Source: Antrodiella citrinella (Eukaryota; Basidiomycota; Agaricomycetes; Polyporales; Steccherinaceae). From it: a stretch of 28,767 bases of DNA. Shown piece by piece: positions 18,880 through 28,583 of this stretch. The position numbers were made by a program, and so were the translations under genes. Position 1 is the stretch's first letter; the number at the start of each line of letters is the position of its first letter. Where the stretch lies: contig SGPM01000343.1 of the NCBI GenBank assembly GCA_004802725.1, forward strand, positions 1 through 28,767. The letters are read 5' to 3'. A model generated the notes under the pieces. It ran no database searches, had not been told where the DNA came from, and saw nothing but the letters and a program-made list of their open reading frames with translations.

Positions 18880-19615
18880 CTACAAGCCAAGGCCTCCCAA
18901 AAGGTTGACGAGACCCAAAACGGTNAGGGTGAGGACGAGCTTGAGGCTCACGAAGAGACTGATGTCGGCGATGGGGATTCTGCAACATACATGCAATTAG
19001 GTACTNGATACAGAGAGCATGTTCAAANAGGAACGTACCCTTTACCAATGCTGACGGCAATTTCAGCATTGATGGAAGCGAAAGCATTCAAGTAAGCAGA
19101 GACGGCAGCATCAACTTGGGCGAAGATNGTGAGGTNGAGCAGACTGAACNAGTTCACAGCCNCGAACAGTTTCTAGAAGAGGAGATGTTACGACTCTGTC
19201 TTACGAGTGTTTTACAAGATAATTAATGCGTACGATGAAGAGTGCAACGTTGAGATCGACGATGGCCACGACGTCAACATCAGCGTTGACATCGACTAGG
19301 CCGAGAATGTCAACCTTAGCGTTGACGAACAGATTNACGATGGCGTTGATTTGAGCATCGGCTGTGGCGGNCGCCGGGGCTGAAAAACAAACACATTGTC
19401 AGTCCTTACTACCACCAGTNAGNAAAAGTGGACGGACTTAGTGCGGTGATCAGAGGCGTGACTTGGTCGGAGAAGGACTGGACAGCGCTGGTAACAGCGT
19501 CGGTCCTCTTCACGAGAGCATTGGGCTCGGCAACAGCAATGGGGCTAGCAAAGCCNACAGCAGCGACGCTGAAGAGAGCAAAGACNGGGTAGAGCACTTT
19601 GACGGAGAAGAACAT
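18880..19615 (-). CDS. small secreted protein with signal peptide and KR site, four exons
   Basis: Exons are 19615-19438, 19379-19234, 19172-19039 and 18979-18880; introns are 58, 61 and 59 nt (GTCCGT...TTTCAG, GTACGC...TTCTAG, GTACGT...TTGCAG). Phases 1, 0 and 2 all match, giving 185 aa. A signal peptide (MFFSVKVLY.VFALFSVAA, cut near GFASP-IAVAEP) is followed by a Kex2-type LVKR at about 33-36, then a sequence dominated by Ala, Val, Ile, Asn and Asp with repeated NA.VD / LVDVNADVD units and a hydrophobic end (VLGLVNLLGGLGL). Such small, Cys-free secreted proteins are common in basidiomycetes; effector, wall-associated or surface-active roles are all possible and none is shown. Six or more residues are uncertain because of N calls. 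A TATA box lies ~90 nt upstream. Confidence 0.75.
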
Positions 19616-19704
19616 CTTTGCTTGACTCTGAGTGAGNCTGGGAACTGAGGACGCTGAGATCGGTTGGATGAGAGCGTTGGTTTAAACTCGCAAAAACACT
19701 CACC

Positions 19705-19716
19705 ATTTTATAAATT
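19705..19716 (-). promoter_or_regulatory. TATA box of the small secreted protein gene
   Basis: On the minus strand the sequence reads AATTTATAAAAT, 90-101 nt before the ATG at 19615. It is the only clear TATA in this interval and suits a strongly expressed secreted protein. Confidence 0.5.
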
Positions 19717-19749
19717 TTTCGAGTCCTGCTACGCGATGCTGGCATGAAT

Positions 19750-21834
19750 GCGGCTGTGAAGGAGTTTGCGCACGAGCATGTCGTGATGTGACGANGTTAT
19801 CGCATCTTTCCTTCCGATTTGGTGTTCATCCTCGACCATCTATGACGGCGCCGATGGAGTTGTCCTTCCGTGTTCCAGATTTNTGTACATNTTGCGGTCA
19901 CTTGTCAACCCGTGGTGGAAGGAGGTGTTTCGGCATTGTACGGGCCCNATGAACGAGTAGTNCAGACTATCAAANCAGGCGTGGCGGCGTGGCTGCATGC
20001 GGACGAAGAACGAATGGATGCAGGTATNCCGACCTCCTGCCAGAACTCGGGCCCTCCGGGTGCAATTTAAGTTGTAGGTCTGGTATGTTCATAAGCGATC
20101 TGCATCTTCTAGACAAAAGCGCGCTCACCCTGTGCAGTACTCATGATTGCGCTGCGGGATNAGGATGGAATACGCAGAATTCCGGGCTCAGAGAGCCGCT
20201 GAAACAACATGAGGTCTCCTCTCCAGTCATCACCCTTGTTTTCGCGACCGCTNGCTCCAATGTCGTCGTACGGTGTGGCGGGATACTTGTAATCCCCGCA
20301 ATGACCTCAAAACTCGGCGCCGTGAGCACTGTATTACTCCACCTTTGAAATTTCAACCGTGTCTTCAATAGAAGATCTGCGGCGGTGGTAAGGAGGNATT
20401 TTTGGCTGTCTAGNAGCCAAATGAAAACCTGNCATTGACATCGAAGCAACGAATAATTTCTCCGGTGTTGAGGTCTATTCCGCTCACTCAGGCTGTAAAA
20501 TCCAGGTCCAAGGTCCGTTAAAGCTTCCATATACCTATCCATAAACTGCGCACAGAGCTGGTGGAAGCGAATAACGAGCCATAAGAGTGTACACCATCGT
20601 GCACCACCTGAGCTTCGTAGAGTGCAGCCTTGTCTGCTCCCGTGGAAATCAGGGATAACGTGACCTGCAGGAGCGGAAGAACATACCGATGAGGAATTGT
20701 ATGAGGACGTGCCGACGGGCATAGAGTGAGGTACGTGAAGTTTGTTGAATTAGATCTGACTCACGCATCATGGAGCCCAATGTCCCGCGCAAAAACTTGA
20801 ATTGAGGATTGTGTGAACTGGAACTATGAAAGCCTATAGGTTGCTTGGTAGTAGCCAATCAGCTTCGACGCCGATCCGGCAAGGTTCTTCCGGAAGATGT
20901 GGACGGATTTGCTGCGCAGGAATGTCTATCTGTTGGCACCTGTGTACAAACATAGCGCTGCTTCCTCAAGTCAGAATGTAGGCTGTCCCAGATCAGTCAA
21001 GACATCTTCAGAAGACAAGGGTTGGCCATTAATCATGCCGGTCAAGATGTGAGTCCAGACGGTGTCCAAAGGTGAAGCAATTGAGTTACGGATGCATTAC
21101 TTGAAGGGTTGATACATGAGGAGATATATCTGCACCTATAGAAACGCGAACATATGACTAAGTTTGCAGCCTGAAGACATAACAAAACACCTGCCGTTAG
21201 ATTCAGAGCCCCTCGTGAGGTGATGAGATGGACAAGGATGAACATACACAGCAAGTTCTGCGTACCACGACCCAGAAATTTTGACCAAACGGCGTTCCGT
21301 TTGTTTATAATTAATACCGATTTCTCAAGTTTTCTCCGGCCAGATGAATTGTCAGTCTCCGTAACAGGACTCGGACAGGACCAAAGAGCTAGAACTTGAG
21401 TCCGAGGATTGACATGTCTTGTAGAAAGTTCAAGCGGAGGCCGCTCTTCATGTTCTGCACGTAAAAAGAGGTTGATTCACCAGCTCGGGTTAATAAACCA
21501 GCTCGAAGGCCAGGAAGAAAAGCTCTGGACGATTCGAGAGCGATTCGAGAGGAATTCCAACGCTCGACCGACGACTCGTAGAATTGGAGTTCGTGGTCAC
21601 GGTCACCGGTCAAGCTGGACAATAAAGCGTGACATGTTATTTGCGCTACGTGAGCGTTATGTCATGCACCGCGCGGTAACGCAATCCCTTCAATAACTCG
21701 AATTCCAAACTTGCAGCCGCTTCGAAAGTTCAGTATCTACTATCTCGAGTCTACAAATTTGAAATCATACGGTGTGATTGTATCGCATAGACAACGGATA
21801 ACGAGCACAATATTATACAAGAACAGCAAGGCAA
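19750..21834. other. degenerate region without a confident gene
   Basis: About 2.1 kb. Minus-strand 20660-20400 can be read as a coherent peptide (ISTGADKAALYEAQVVHDG..., then after a 48-nt intron GIDLNTGEIIRCFDVN), and minus-strand 20310-20170 contains DYKYPATPYDDIGA. These are interrupted by stops and Ns and are best taken as remnants of one decayed gene of unknown type. A 77-codon minus frame (21622-21389) has no support. Nothing else was recognised. Confidence 0.4.
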
Positions 21835-23334
21835 TCACTCCAACTCATCAGCCCCATCTTCGTCTCCACATCCCTCCAGGCTCATCTTCATATCCTGGAA
21901 GACAGCCATCGACATGCACACATCTCCCACAAAGATTTCAATGTCCTCGGTTCCCTGGCCCCCGTTCTCGAGGTACTTCTCCGTCAAAACCAGCCACACG
22001 CTCTCTTCATCGTTCTCGCCCAATTGGATTCGCTTCTTCAACGCAACTTGCCCCAAACCCAGTCCACTCTTCCACACGTACATCCATCTCGCGAGCACGC
22101 TCGCAAAGACGCACGTTCCCACGGCGGAGCTGCCGTTGGTCATGCGGAAGCAGAACCACAACACGCAGCCAATGCACCCTAGGAAAATCGCAACGTGGTA
22201 GTAGGCACACTCGGCCCAGTATGCGAAGCGTCGCGGTCCTGAAGAGGGCAGGGTAGGTGTAATTGCGTGCGAAGAGGGATGCGGCGAGGTACCGGGGGTA
22301 ATAGCAACGAAGCGCGAGAGGTGCTTAGGCGAGAGGACGATTGCGCCACCAACAAGGATGCACCACGGGATGAAAAGCGCTGCACGAGCCGCGTAGATGC
22401 CAAGGGGCGTCAAGGGTGTTTCCAGGGAAGGACGTCCATTGTTGTCGCAAGCGGAGGGGTTGGGAGAGCCATGAACCGCGAGCAAGGAGAGCGAGGAGAT
22501 GCTCGCTTTGTTCTGAAGAGCAGTAGAAAGCGTATTGACGGCTTGGGTGACCTTTGAACGTTTGTCGTAAGTAGGGTCAAGAATAGAGAAGGCCAATTGA
22601 GCGTACCTCTCGCAAGGAACTAAGTGAAGACAGGCTCCCAAGGGCTCGTGGCTAGATGAGAAGTGAGTTGTCATTGTCACACTGGATACACGATCGTTAC
22701 TGACCTCTTCAGTGATGGTGGAATGCACAGGACCAGCCTGAACACGACAGTGTGAGTTTACTGGTTTGAGTAGAGGTGTGAGGAATAGCTCACGTTCGAA
22801 CAAACACCAGTCTTGTCGGTGGTTTCTTCTTCGCAGACGCTAGGCCGACGTTTCTGTACCCAGCGCAGACATATCAGGAGCACAGAATGCGAGCCGCCCG
22901 TCAGCAACCCAAGCTCTCATGTCAACGAGAACTAAAAGAACATACCGTTCTGCTGATCACCCTTCTCACGTTCACAGTTCTCTTCGCAAACGTCTTGGCC
23001 CTCCTAACAGCGGTGGCGAGAGAACTCCCGACACTGGGGCTTCCCTTCACAGCATCCATCTCCACACGGCCTCCGTCCACGCCGAATCCGACATCCGTTC
23101 CACGGATCTTGAATGTATCGGGGATCTGTCGTGAGCCGTCTTGAATCCTGGCAAACGAAGACCCGGTGGCCGATGCAGGTGTGATAAGGCTGGAGGAACA
23201 GGATGAGGAGAGAGAGCTTCCGGTGAAGGTGCTAGAACGCGAGAGAGCTGGCTGTGGGATAGCAACATAGGTCAGCCAACGCGCAGAAGGATAGTTCTAC
23301 GAAGACGTACTGTGGTAGCGCTCGAGGAAATCAT
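21835..23334 (-). CDS. two-segment membrane protein, six exons including four very short ones
   Basis: Exons are 23334-23311, 23251-22946, 22853-22794, 22737-22705, 22651-22607 and 22551-21835; introns are 59, 92, 56, 53 and 55 nt with GTACGT, GTATGT, GTGAGC, GTCAGT and GTACGC donors. Every splice is phase 0, giving 394 aa. Reading straight through 22705-22551 is also open, but the spliced version gives the regular PRALGSLSSLSSLRE-VTQAVNTLS join. The N-terminal ~110 residues are Ser-rich then basic (AVRRAKTFAKRTVNVRR). Two probable membrane segments lie at about 205-225 (AALFIPWCILVGGAIVL) and 260-285 (VAIFLGCIGCVLWFCF), followed by an acidic C-terminal tail. No signal peptide and no catalytic motif. 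Family not recognised; an integral membrane protein of unknown role. Confidence 0.72.
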
Positions 23335-23896
23335 ATCGTCTGTTACGTTGGATGATCTTCGCAAAAGATGGTATTAGAATTCAGTGAGTAAGAGCGATAC
23401 GTCGAGCTGTCAATGAGGGTTGTGTGCAGAAGAGAGAACTCGGTGCTGAACCCGTGTTTGAAACTAGCTGAGGCTGACATTTGGTTGGGCCGTCCGAATT
23501 CAAATCAGCCAACCGCACTTCGTGTTGAACCATGTTGCATTCCATCTCAGTCCCACAAAGATACTGATGCACATCTGAGGATCAATGTATATTCATTCGA
23601 GACTCGGACATCGAAAATACTCACTGTCAATATTGACCAACTGCCACCGCATGTCGTTCGTCGGTGGTTTTGGTTTTCTGCGACAAACGTTCGCAAAATG
23701 GACTGCAGGCCCCTGTAGGCACGTATAGAATAGGGAAGGATGAAGAATTCATTTGGAAAGCAGTCCAGATGCCAGTTTTGGATTGGATGATATAAAGTTG
23801 AACGGCTCAGAGCTCGCGTAGTAAGTTTAGGGCAGGTTCAACAGCAATTTCGGCAGCAACTTTGAAATTACATCTCTTCTTGTCTGTTGTATTGAA
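23335..23896. other. divergent intergenic region with a TATA box
   Basis: It separates the minus-strand membrane protein from the plus-strand genes. TATAAAG at 23791-23797 lies about 100 nt before the ATG at 23897. No gene was seen inside. Confidence 0.45.
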
Positions 23897-24136
23897 ATGG
23901 ATCCACGAAGATACTTTGTCGACCTTTCTAGCGACCTCGCCGTCTTACCAGACGTTGTTTCCAGGTTTCATGAGGATGTTGCAAATGACACCGCGTCTCT
24001 TGACAGTGACGCCCAATGTTCAGACTTAGTCAAACTCGAACGACCATACGACGACGTCCAACTTTGCCGCTTTCGAAGCGTGTACTTTTGTGGACAGTGT
24101 GCTAGATCTTCTGGTCACTCGAGGATCCTAATGTGA
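23897..24136 (+). CDS. short hypothetical ORF upstream of the F-box pseudogene
   Basis: 79 codons (MDPRRYFVDLSSD...), with a TATA box upstream and a GTGAGT donor at its very end (24132), as if it were a first exon. A CCACAG acceptor at ~24186 would give a 55-nt intron, but the joined frame does not enter the F-box frame, so it cannot simply be its first exon. The second F-box copy has a similar TTGAAATGGAT context at ~27258, which suggests this leader was duplicated with it. Function unknown. Confidence 0.3.
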   Translation: MDPRRYFVDLSSDLAVLPDVVSRFHEDVANDTASLDSDAQCSDLVKLERPYDDVQLCRFRSVYFCGQCARSSGHSRILM

Positions 24137-24215
24137 GTCTTTACTCGTTATCCGCTTTGGATAATCTAAAATTGTAAGACCACAGTGAAACTCAATCGTG
24201 CAACGATTCGCTGCG

Positions 24216-25541
24216 ATGGAACTATCTAACAAACATGCGGATGGCGCATCGACCTCACACCTACCCATCGAGATCATTGATCATATAATCGACCATCTGC
24301 ACAACAACAAGAGGGCTCTACTATCTTGCTCTTTGGCTTCGCGCGCATGCAGTGCTGCGTCCCTTCGCCACCTCTTTACCACAATCCTGGTGGATACCTC
24401 TCGGAATGCCAGTCGATTTTTCAAGTTCACCCGTATTCTGGCCAGCTCTCCCTCTTTTGGACGATATATCCGTCATCTTACGCTCTTGAATCGCCCTATG
24501 AATCTCAAGCTTCAGCGTCAAATCTGTTCGCACAACCTTTCCACCCTGATTACATCGCTTTCCAGCCTCACCACACTGGTTCTACAACACATATGATTTG
24601 TCTGTAAATGCAAAGAAGACGTCGTCGGTGACTCATTTGCAAAGCTGGATGTCTTACACATAGACACCGCCGATATATCCATGCTCAAAACGCTCGTCGC
24701 CGTGCTGGCGATCTTCACCGAGGTGAAGACGCTGCAAATCGAGTACTTGCAGATAATGCCGAAAGCCGATCTTGCAACCATGCGCATCCATCAGTTGGTG
24801 GATTAGCTGGCCTTCTTGGCCCCCATCCCATGGCTGTTGACGCAGTCCCTTATCATGCAGTCGTACGAGGACCTCACTCCCATTCGGATGATATGTGTCA
24901 TTCTGAGTGCGGTGCTCAAGCACGACGTGCTGGCTTGCTTGCAAGTCAACTACGCCGTCACGTTTGGGCTGTCCGCGTATGCATCGCTGTTCAGCACTGT
25001 CTATCCGCACTTGCGCGAGCTGACACTCAAGTATCAATCGGGTCCAATTCGTCCTCTATCTGGACATTCTGCTGTATCAGTCGCCGGTAAGAACCACAAT
25101 ATTCATCGGCCGATGTGATTTGACTCATGTTAAACAGACCCAGAACCTCGCAAGTCTATCTCTGCGTTGCTCGCGGATTTCAAGTCAATCGAACTAATAA
25201 GGTTTCGAGTCCCGGTCCTCAAGTTCACCTCTGCCGAATTGGCGAGGACACTCACAGAAGCGTTAACAGCGCTCTCCTCCACTGGCACCGTTCGCCACCT
25301 CGCGTTCGACGTCATCTTCATGTCAGACATCAACGCAGCTCTCCCTAATTTCCCTTTCGCTGACATCCAGGACGTCGTTTCGCGTTTCAAGCTGTTGGAT
25401 CGGCTGTCGTTGACTCCCACGTATGCACAAGAGACACTCGTGATAAGGACGGACAAGTTCAGCGCGCTCGTGCGTGAAGGACTACCGGACTTAGAAGAGC
25501 GAGGCCTTTTGGTCCTGCCAGATACGTGGACGGACAATTGA
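24216..25541 (+). pseudogene. F-box protein pseudogene, copy 1, two in-frame stop codons
   Basis: ATG 24216 lies in a TTCGCTGCG context shared with copy 2. An F-box follows at residues ~16-55 (LPIEIIDHIIDHLHNNKRALLSCSLAS), then a leucine-rich body. The frame stays open to 25086 except for TGA at 24594 and TAG near 24804. The second copy has ACC (Thr) and CAG (Gln) there, so both stops are real substitutions, not introns. An intron at 25087-25137 (51 nt, GTAAGA...AACAG) leads to a last exon ending at 25541 (LPDTWTDN). F-box proteins link substrates to SCF ubiquitin ligases; large, fast-evolving families with frequent pseudogenes are usual in agaricomycetes. A short F-box peptide (127 aa) could still be made. 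Confidence 0.82.
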
Positions 25542-25656
25542 AAGGGCTCGGACGTCAAAGGTGGTTTGCATGGGACAGCGTCATATACAACTCGTAGGAT
25601 ATGTAATCATGTGGGCTAGGTCATCAGATAAATTGGAATAACAATATTGAAACCCT

Positions 25657-26806
25657 TCAAAACTGGTACGAAGGCGGTGGCACATCCGAAGTCTCGAGGT
25701 TCATGTACATGTGATCCGAAAACGGTTCTGGAACCGGGGGATGTAGGAGGGGGGACCGCTCATGCGGCAGGTTGACACCGGTGTTTTTGTTTAAGGTCAG
25801 GATTGTTACCACTTCCCGCCCCCCAGGGATAGCTGACATAGCAGGTGAGTCCTGTGGTATGGGTTCCAGTCCTCTGTCGTGCCTATCTTGACGTATCCAA
25901 GCCCTTCGTCTCCCTCTGCTTCGTCTCCCTCTGCTTCGTCTCCAATACCACCATATGAGTCCGAGCACGACCACGGTGCCAAAAAGACACCAACAACGAC
26001 AGCAGGGATGAGTGTGGGGCTTGAACTTCTGGTACTCTGCGATGAAGATGGGACGGATGAGCTGGGCGACGCTGGCGTAGATGTCGACGAGCCACTAGCA
26101 TTTTGCGACGCGGAACCTGAGACTGACGGCTGTTCTAGCCGGCCGTCGTCGTGACTAGGATTACGGGTTCAAATTTCATACGGATACCAATGGAAATGCG
26201 ACTCACGAATAAACCAAGTAGTCTATCAGCATCAACTTGTTTGTGATCATTCCGGGGACGTTCGGATGTCCGTTTTGTATCACGAAGGTATGCGAGGCGT
26301 TGGTCAAGGAAGTGGTTTGAAACACAAGGGCGCTCGTATATTGCGTGACTTGCGATGGTGACTGGACGAATGTCCCAACGCTCTCCCCGTCAATGAGGAT
26401 GGTCATGTCTGAATCCGTCCCCATCATGGTGTTCGTTGATGGAGGTGCCAGTATGCAATACACATATCATGCAGACCCTAGAGCAACAGGAAGACAACAT
26501 CGTCAGTGGCTGTTACGCTACTTCTCAGTAGTAGGATTGACCTGTGAACTGGAATGAAACATCGATAGCGGTGTTGTCCCCTGTGTACGTAGAATCATGC
26601 TATGTCCGATTAAAGGCAAGACTGGGATCCGGTTTCGCCCAGCAAGCGGCGCAATCTTGACCAACTGACCACGAAGAGATAGGAGAGTAAACAAATGCTG
26701 CGCCAGTATTTGAATCCATGCCATCATCGTCGATGGTGACGCTGACGAGGACTGCTCGTACTGAGCATCCCACAAGCAGGAGAATACCAAGACTGAGAGC
26801 GTGCAT
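25657..26806 (-). pseudogene. single-pass membrane protein pseudogene (agaricomycete YCIL/LIDG family), two stops and a frameshift
   Basis: Exons are 26806-26542, 26477-26207 and 26154-25657; introns are 64 nt (GTCAAT...CTCTAG) and 52 nt (GTGAGT...CCTAG). A signal peptide (MHALSLGILLLVGCS), an extracellular part with GQDCAACWAKPDPSLAF, YCILAP, MTILIDGESVGTF and LIDYLVYS, a Ser/Thr-rich stalk, a membrane segment (VVVLGLIWWYW) with a basic stop-transfer, and a tail ending PPPSYQF match a common agaricomycete family of unknown function. Lesions: TAG at 26602-26600 where the family usually has Trp before HDS; TGA at 26469-26467; and a one-base frame change in the membrane segment around 25977-25985. 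The rest of the structure is well kept, so inactivation is recent. Confidence 0.78.
25905..25943. repeat. 15-bp tandem repeat, 2.6 copies
   Basis: TTCGTCTCCCTCTGC at 25905-25919 and 25920-25934, then a partial third copy. On the minus strand it encodes the RRSRG repeats just inside the membrane segment of the pseudogene, i.e. the basic stop-transfer region. Confidence 0.85.
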
Positions 26807-27604
26807 GACTACGGGAAGCTCCCGATTGTTTCAATACAATGAGGAGAACGTTGCGAAGAGGGAGGCGAGAGATGGATGATGTCCGACATCCAGGTTAAAT
26901 CTAACGCATATTCAAAGGAAGCATCCTTCGTGAGCGTGAGATAATGAGATCTGCCAGTGGACACACCTACGAACAGTCAATCGCTGTGGGGCGATGCTAT
27001 TGTATGGCAGATGCACGACAATACGTCTGGTCCTTCAGACGAGCCACCGTCAGACTCGATTTCTGAATTTGGAAAACGGTTGCTGTTCAGCCAAGCACTG
27101 GTATCAATTCGAACACTCACCTGAGTCGCCTCGCACAATTGTAACCCCGATTCCGATTAGTATAGCTGAGACCTGAACGTTATCTTCACAAAACATTCAA
27201 ATAGGATGTTACTCAGTCTTATAGTTCAAGCTTCAAGCTTCACGCCATATATTCGCCTTTGAAATGGATGTAGACGAAAGAAAAAACATAGCAAGATGCA
27301 GAGCGTGTGAGTCGAACGCGACGACGATCAACATGACGCTAATCGGCGAAAGTTCGGGCTAAACAAAATACCATTTTGACGCGGTCCTCCTTGCTTCCAC
27401 ATCTTCCGCACCGAGGTCAGCCACGGAGACTAGCCACTCTCAACTGTAAACATCTTATCATAAAGTCTAGACAGCGTGTTAGATCATCTCAAGTGAGTCC
27501 TTCAAACAACGAATTCTGACGTTTACTTGAGGTTCTGTCATTGGGCGGTTACAACGCAGTGACACTGTAGCTCACAGCCTCAAGAGGATTCAATATTCGC
27601 TGCG
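26807..27604. other. intergenic, no gene seen
   Basis: It lies between the minus-strand membrane pseudogene and the second F-box copy. A TTGAAATGGAT at ~27258 recalls the start of the short ORF at 23897 but is followed by an in-frame stop (ATG GAT GTA GAC ... ACA TAG). Otherwise featureless. Confidence 0.45.
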
Positions 27605-28315
27605 ATGAAACAGTCATTGCGAAGGGATGCATTACACATACCAGACCTACCCATCGAGGTCTTTGACTACATCGTCGGTTACCTCCACGATGACATGGAG
27701 ACTCTGTTCTCCTGCTCCTTGGCTTCGTCGAAATTTGCTCGCATAACTTGTCCGCGTTGCTCTCGTCTCTGCCAGACCTCGATACACTGCTCCTCCAATG
27801 TGTAACCTTTGCCTGTCACTGCGAACAAGACATCGTACTGGACTCCTTCGCAAAATTGGATCTCTTGATCATATGCGTCTCAAATGTATTCATGCTCAAA
27901 GCGTTCGTCGCCGAGCTGGGCGTCTTCGCCGAGGTGCCAACTTTGTGGAGCGTGTACTTGCAGATTCTCCCGGAGTCAGACCTCGCGAACATGCGGATCG
28001 CAAGCTGGGTAGACCAGCTGTCTCTTTTGGCTTCCCTATGGCTATCGACACAATCTCTCGTCATCCGGTCCTACGAGGATCACACCCCTGTTCGGGCGAT
28101 GTACCTCATCTTTTGTGCTAGCGTGCTTGGAGATCAACTATACCGTCACGTTCAGGTTGTCAGCATTCACTTCGCTGTTCAGGTTGTCAGCATTCACTTC
28201 GCTGTTCAGCACTTTTTGTCTTCATTTGCGTGAGCTAACATTCAGATATCAGTGGGGCCCATGTTCTGCACCGTTGGGTCCTGGTACGAAATTTCCAGGT
28301 GAGACTACAATGTAA
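27605..28315 (+). pseudogene. F-box protein pseudogene, copy 2, with deletions and a 27-bp duplication
   Basis: ATG 27605 and the F-box (LPIEVFDYIVGYLHDDMETLFSCSLAS) parallel copy 1. At ~27733 about 180-190 bp present in copy 1 are missing, and the frame changes: the homologous body continues one frame over (NLSALLSSLPDLDTLLLQ, from ~27740). Near 28112 a second deletion of about 17 bp shifts the frame again, and the body goes on (LACLEINYTVTFRLSAFTSLF...LHLRELTFRYQ) to about 28280. It lacks both stop mutations of copy 1, so the two copies were inactivated independently. Confidence 0.8.
28151..28204. repeat. 27-bp perfect tandem duplication
   Basis: Two exact 27-bp copies (28151-28177 and 28178-28204) inside F-box copy 2. 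In the F-box frame they repeat nine codons (RLSAFTSLF twice) without changing frame; copy 1 has a single unit. Confidence 0.92.
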
Positions 28316-28318
28316 CAT

Positions 28319-28583
28319 ATGAATCCCGCGACTCCCTTCAGCCCAGTGGTATTCAAGCGCCAACAGTACGAGAAGATGCTCGCGCGTGAACTCAGGTACA
28401 TATGCCTCCCCCTTCCGCTGTGCACATAGTAGTCTAAATTGGTCTCCTGTCAGAATGTTGGAGGCTCGTCTGACACCCTTGCAAATACCCCATTTTGAGT
28501 CAGCCGCGTCGTCCCTCTCTCCAGTCATGCTTCCTGCCATTGCGTGCTCCCTTGCGGCTCTGGCCGGAGCTCTCTCGTTCTAA
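28319..28583 (+). other. possible two-exon 3' gene end, unidentified
   Basis: 28339-28395 reads SPVVFKRQQYEKMLARELR in frame, a GTACAT donor follows at 28396, and a CCTGTCAG acceptor at 28453 rejoins it in frame to MLEARLTPLQIPHFES..., ending at TAA 28581. The join is phase-correct, which is better than chance, but upstream coding was not found and the body bears no similarity to F-box copy 1. The last 180 bases of the window hold nothing recognisable. Confidence 0.3.

Larger units (their letters stand above)
17911..20433. other. stretch with scattered single-base Ns
   Basis: About thirty isolated N calls occur between 17911 and 20433 and none elsewhere in the window. Their spacing (a few to a few hundred bases) suggests low-coverage or ambiguous base calls rather than scaffold gaps. 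Frames in this stretch should be read with that in mind. Confidence 0.95.

Noticed and set aside
23897..24596. Joining the 23897 ORF to the F-box gene as its first exon
   Set aside because: The only good donor/acceptor pair puts the F-box in the wrong frame and hits a stop soon after.
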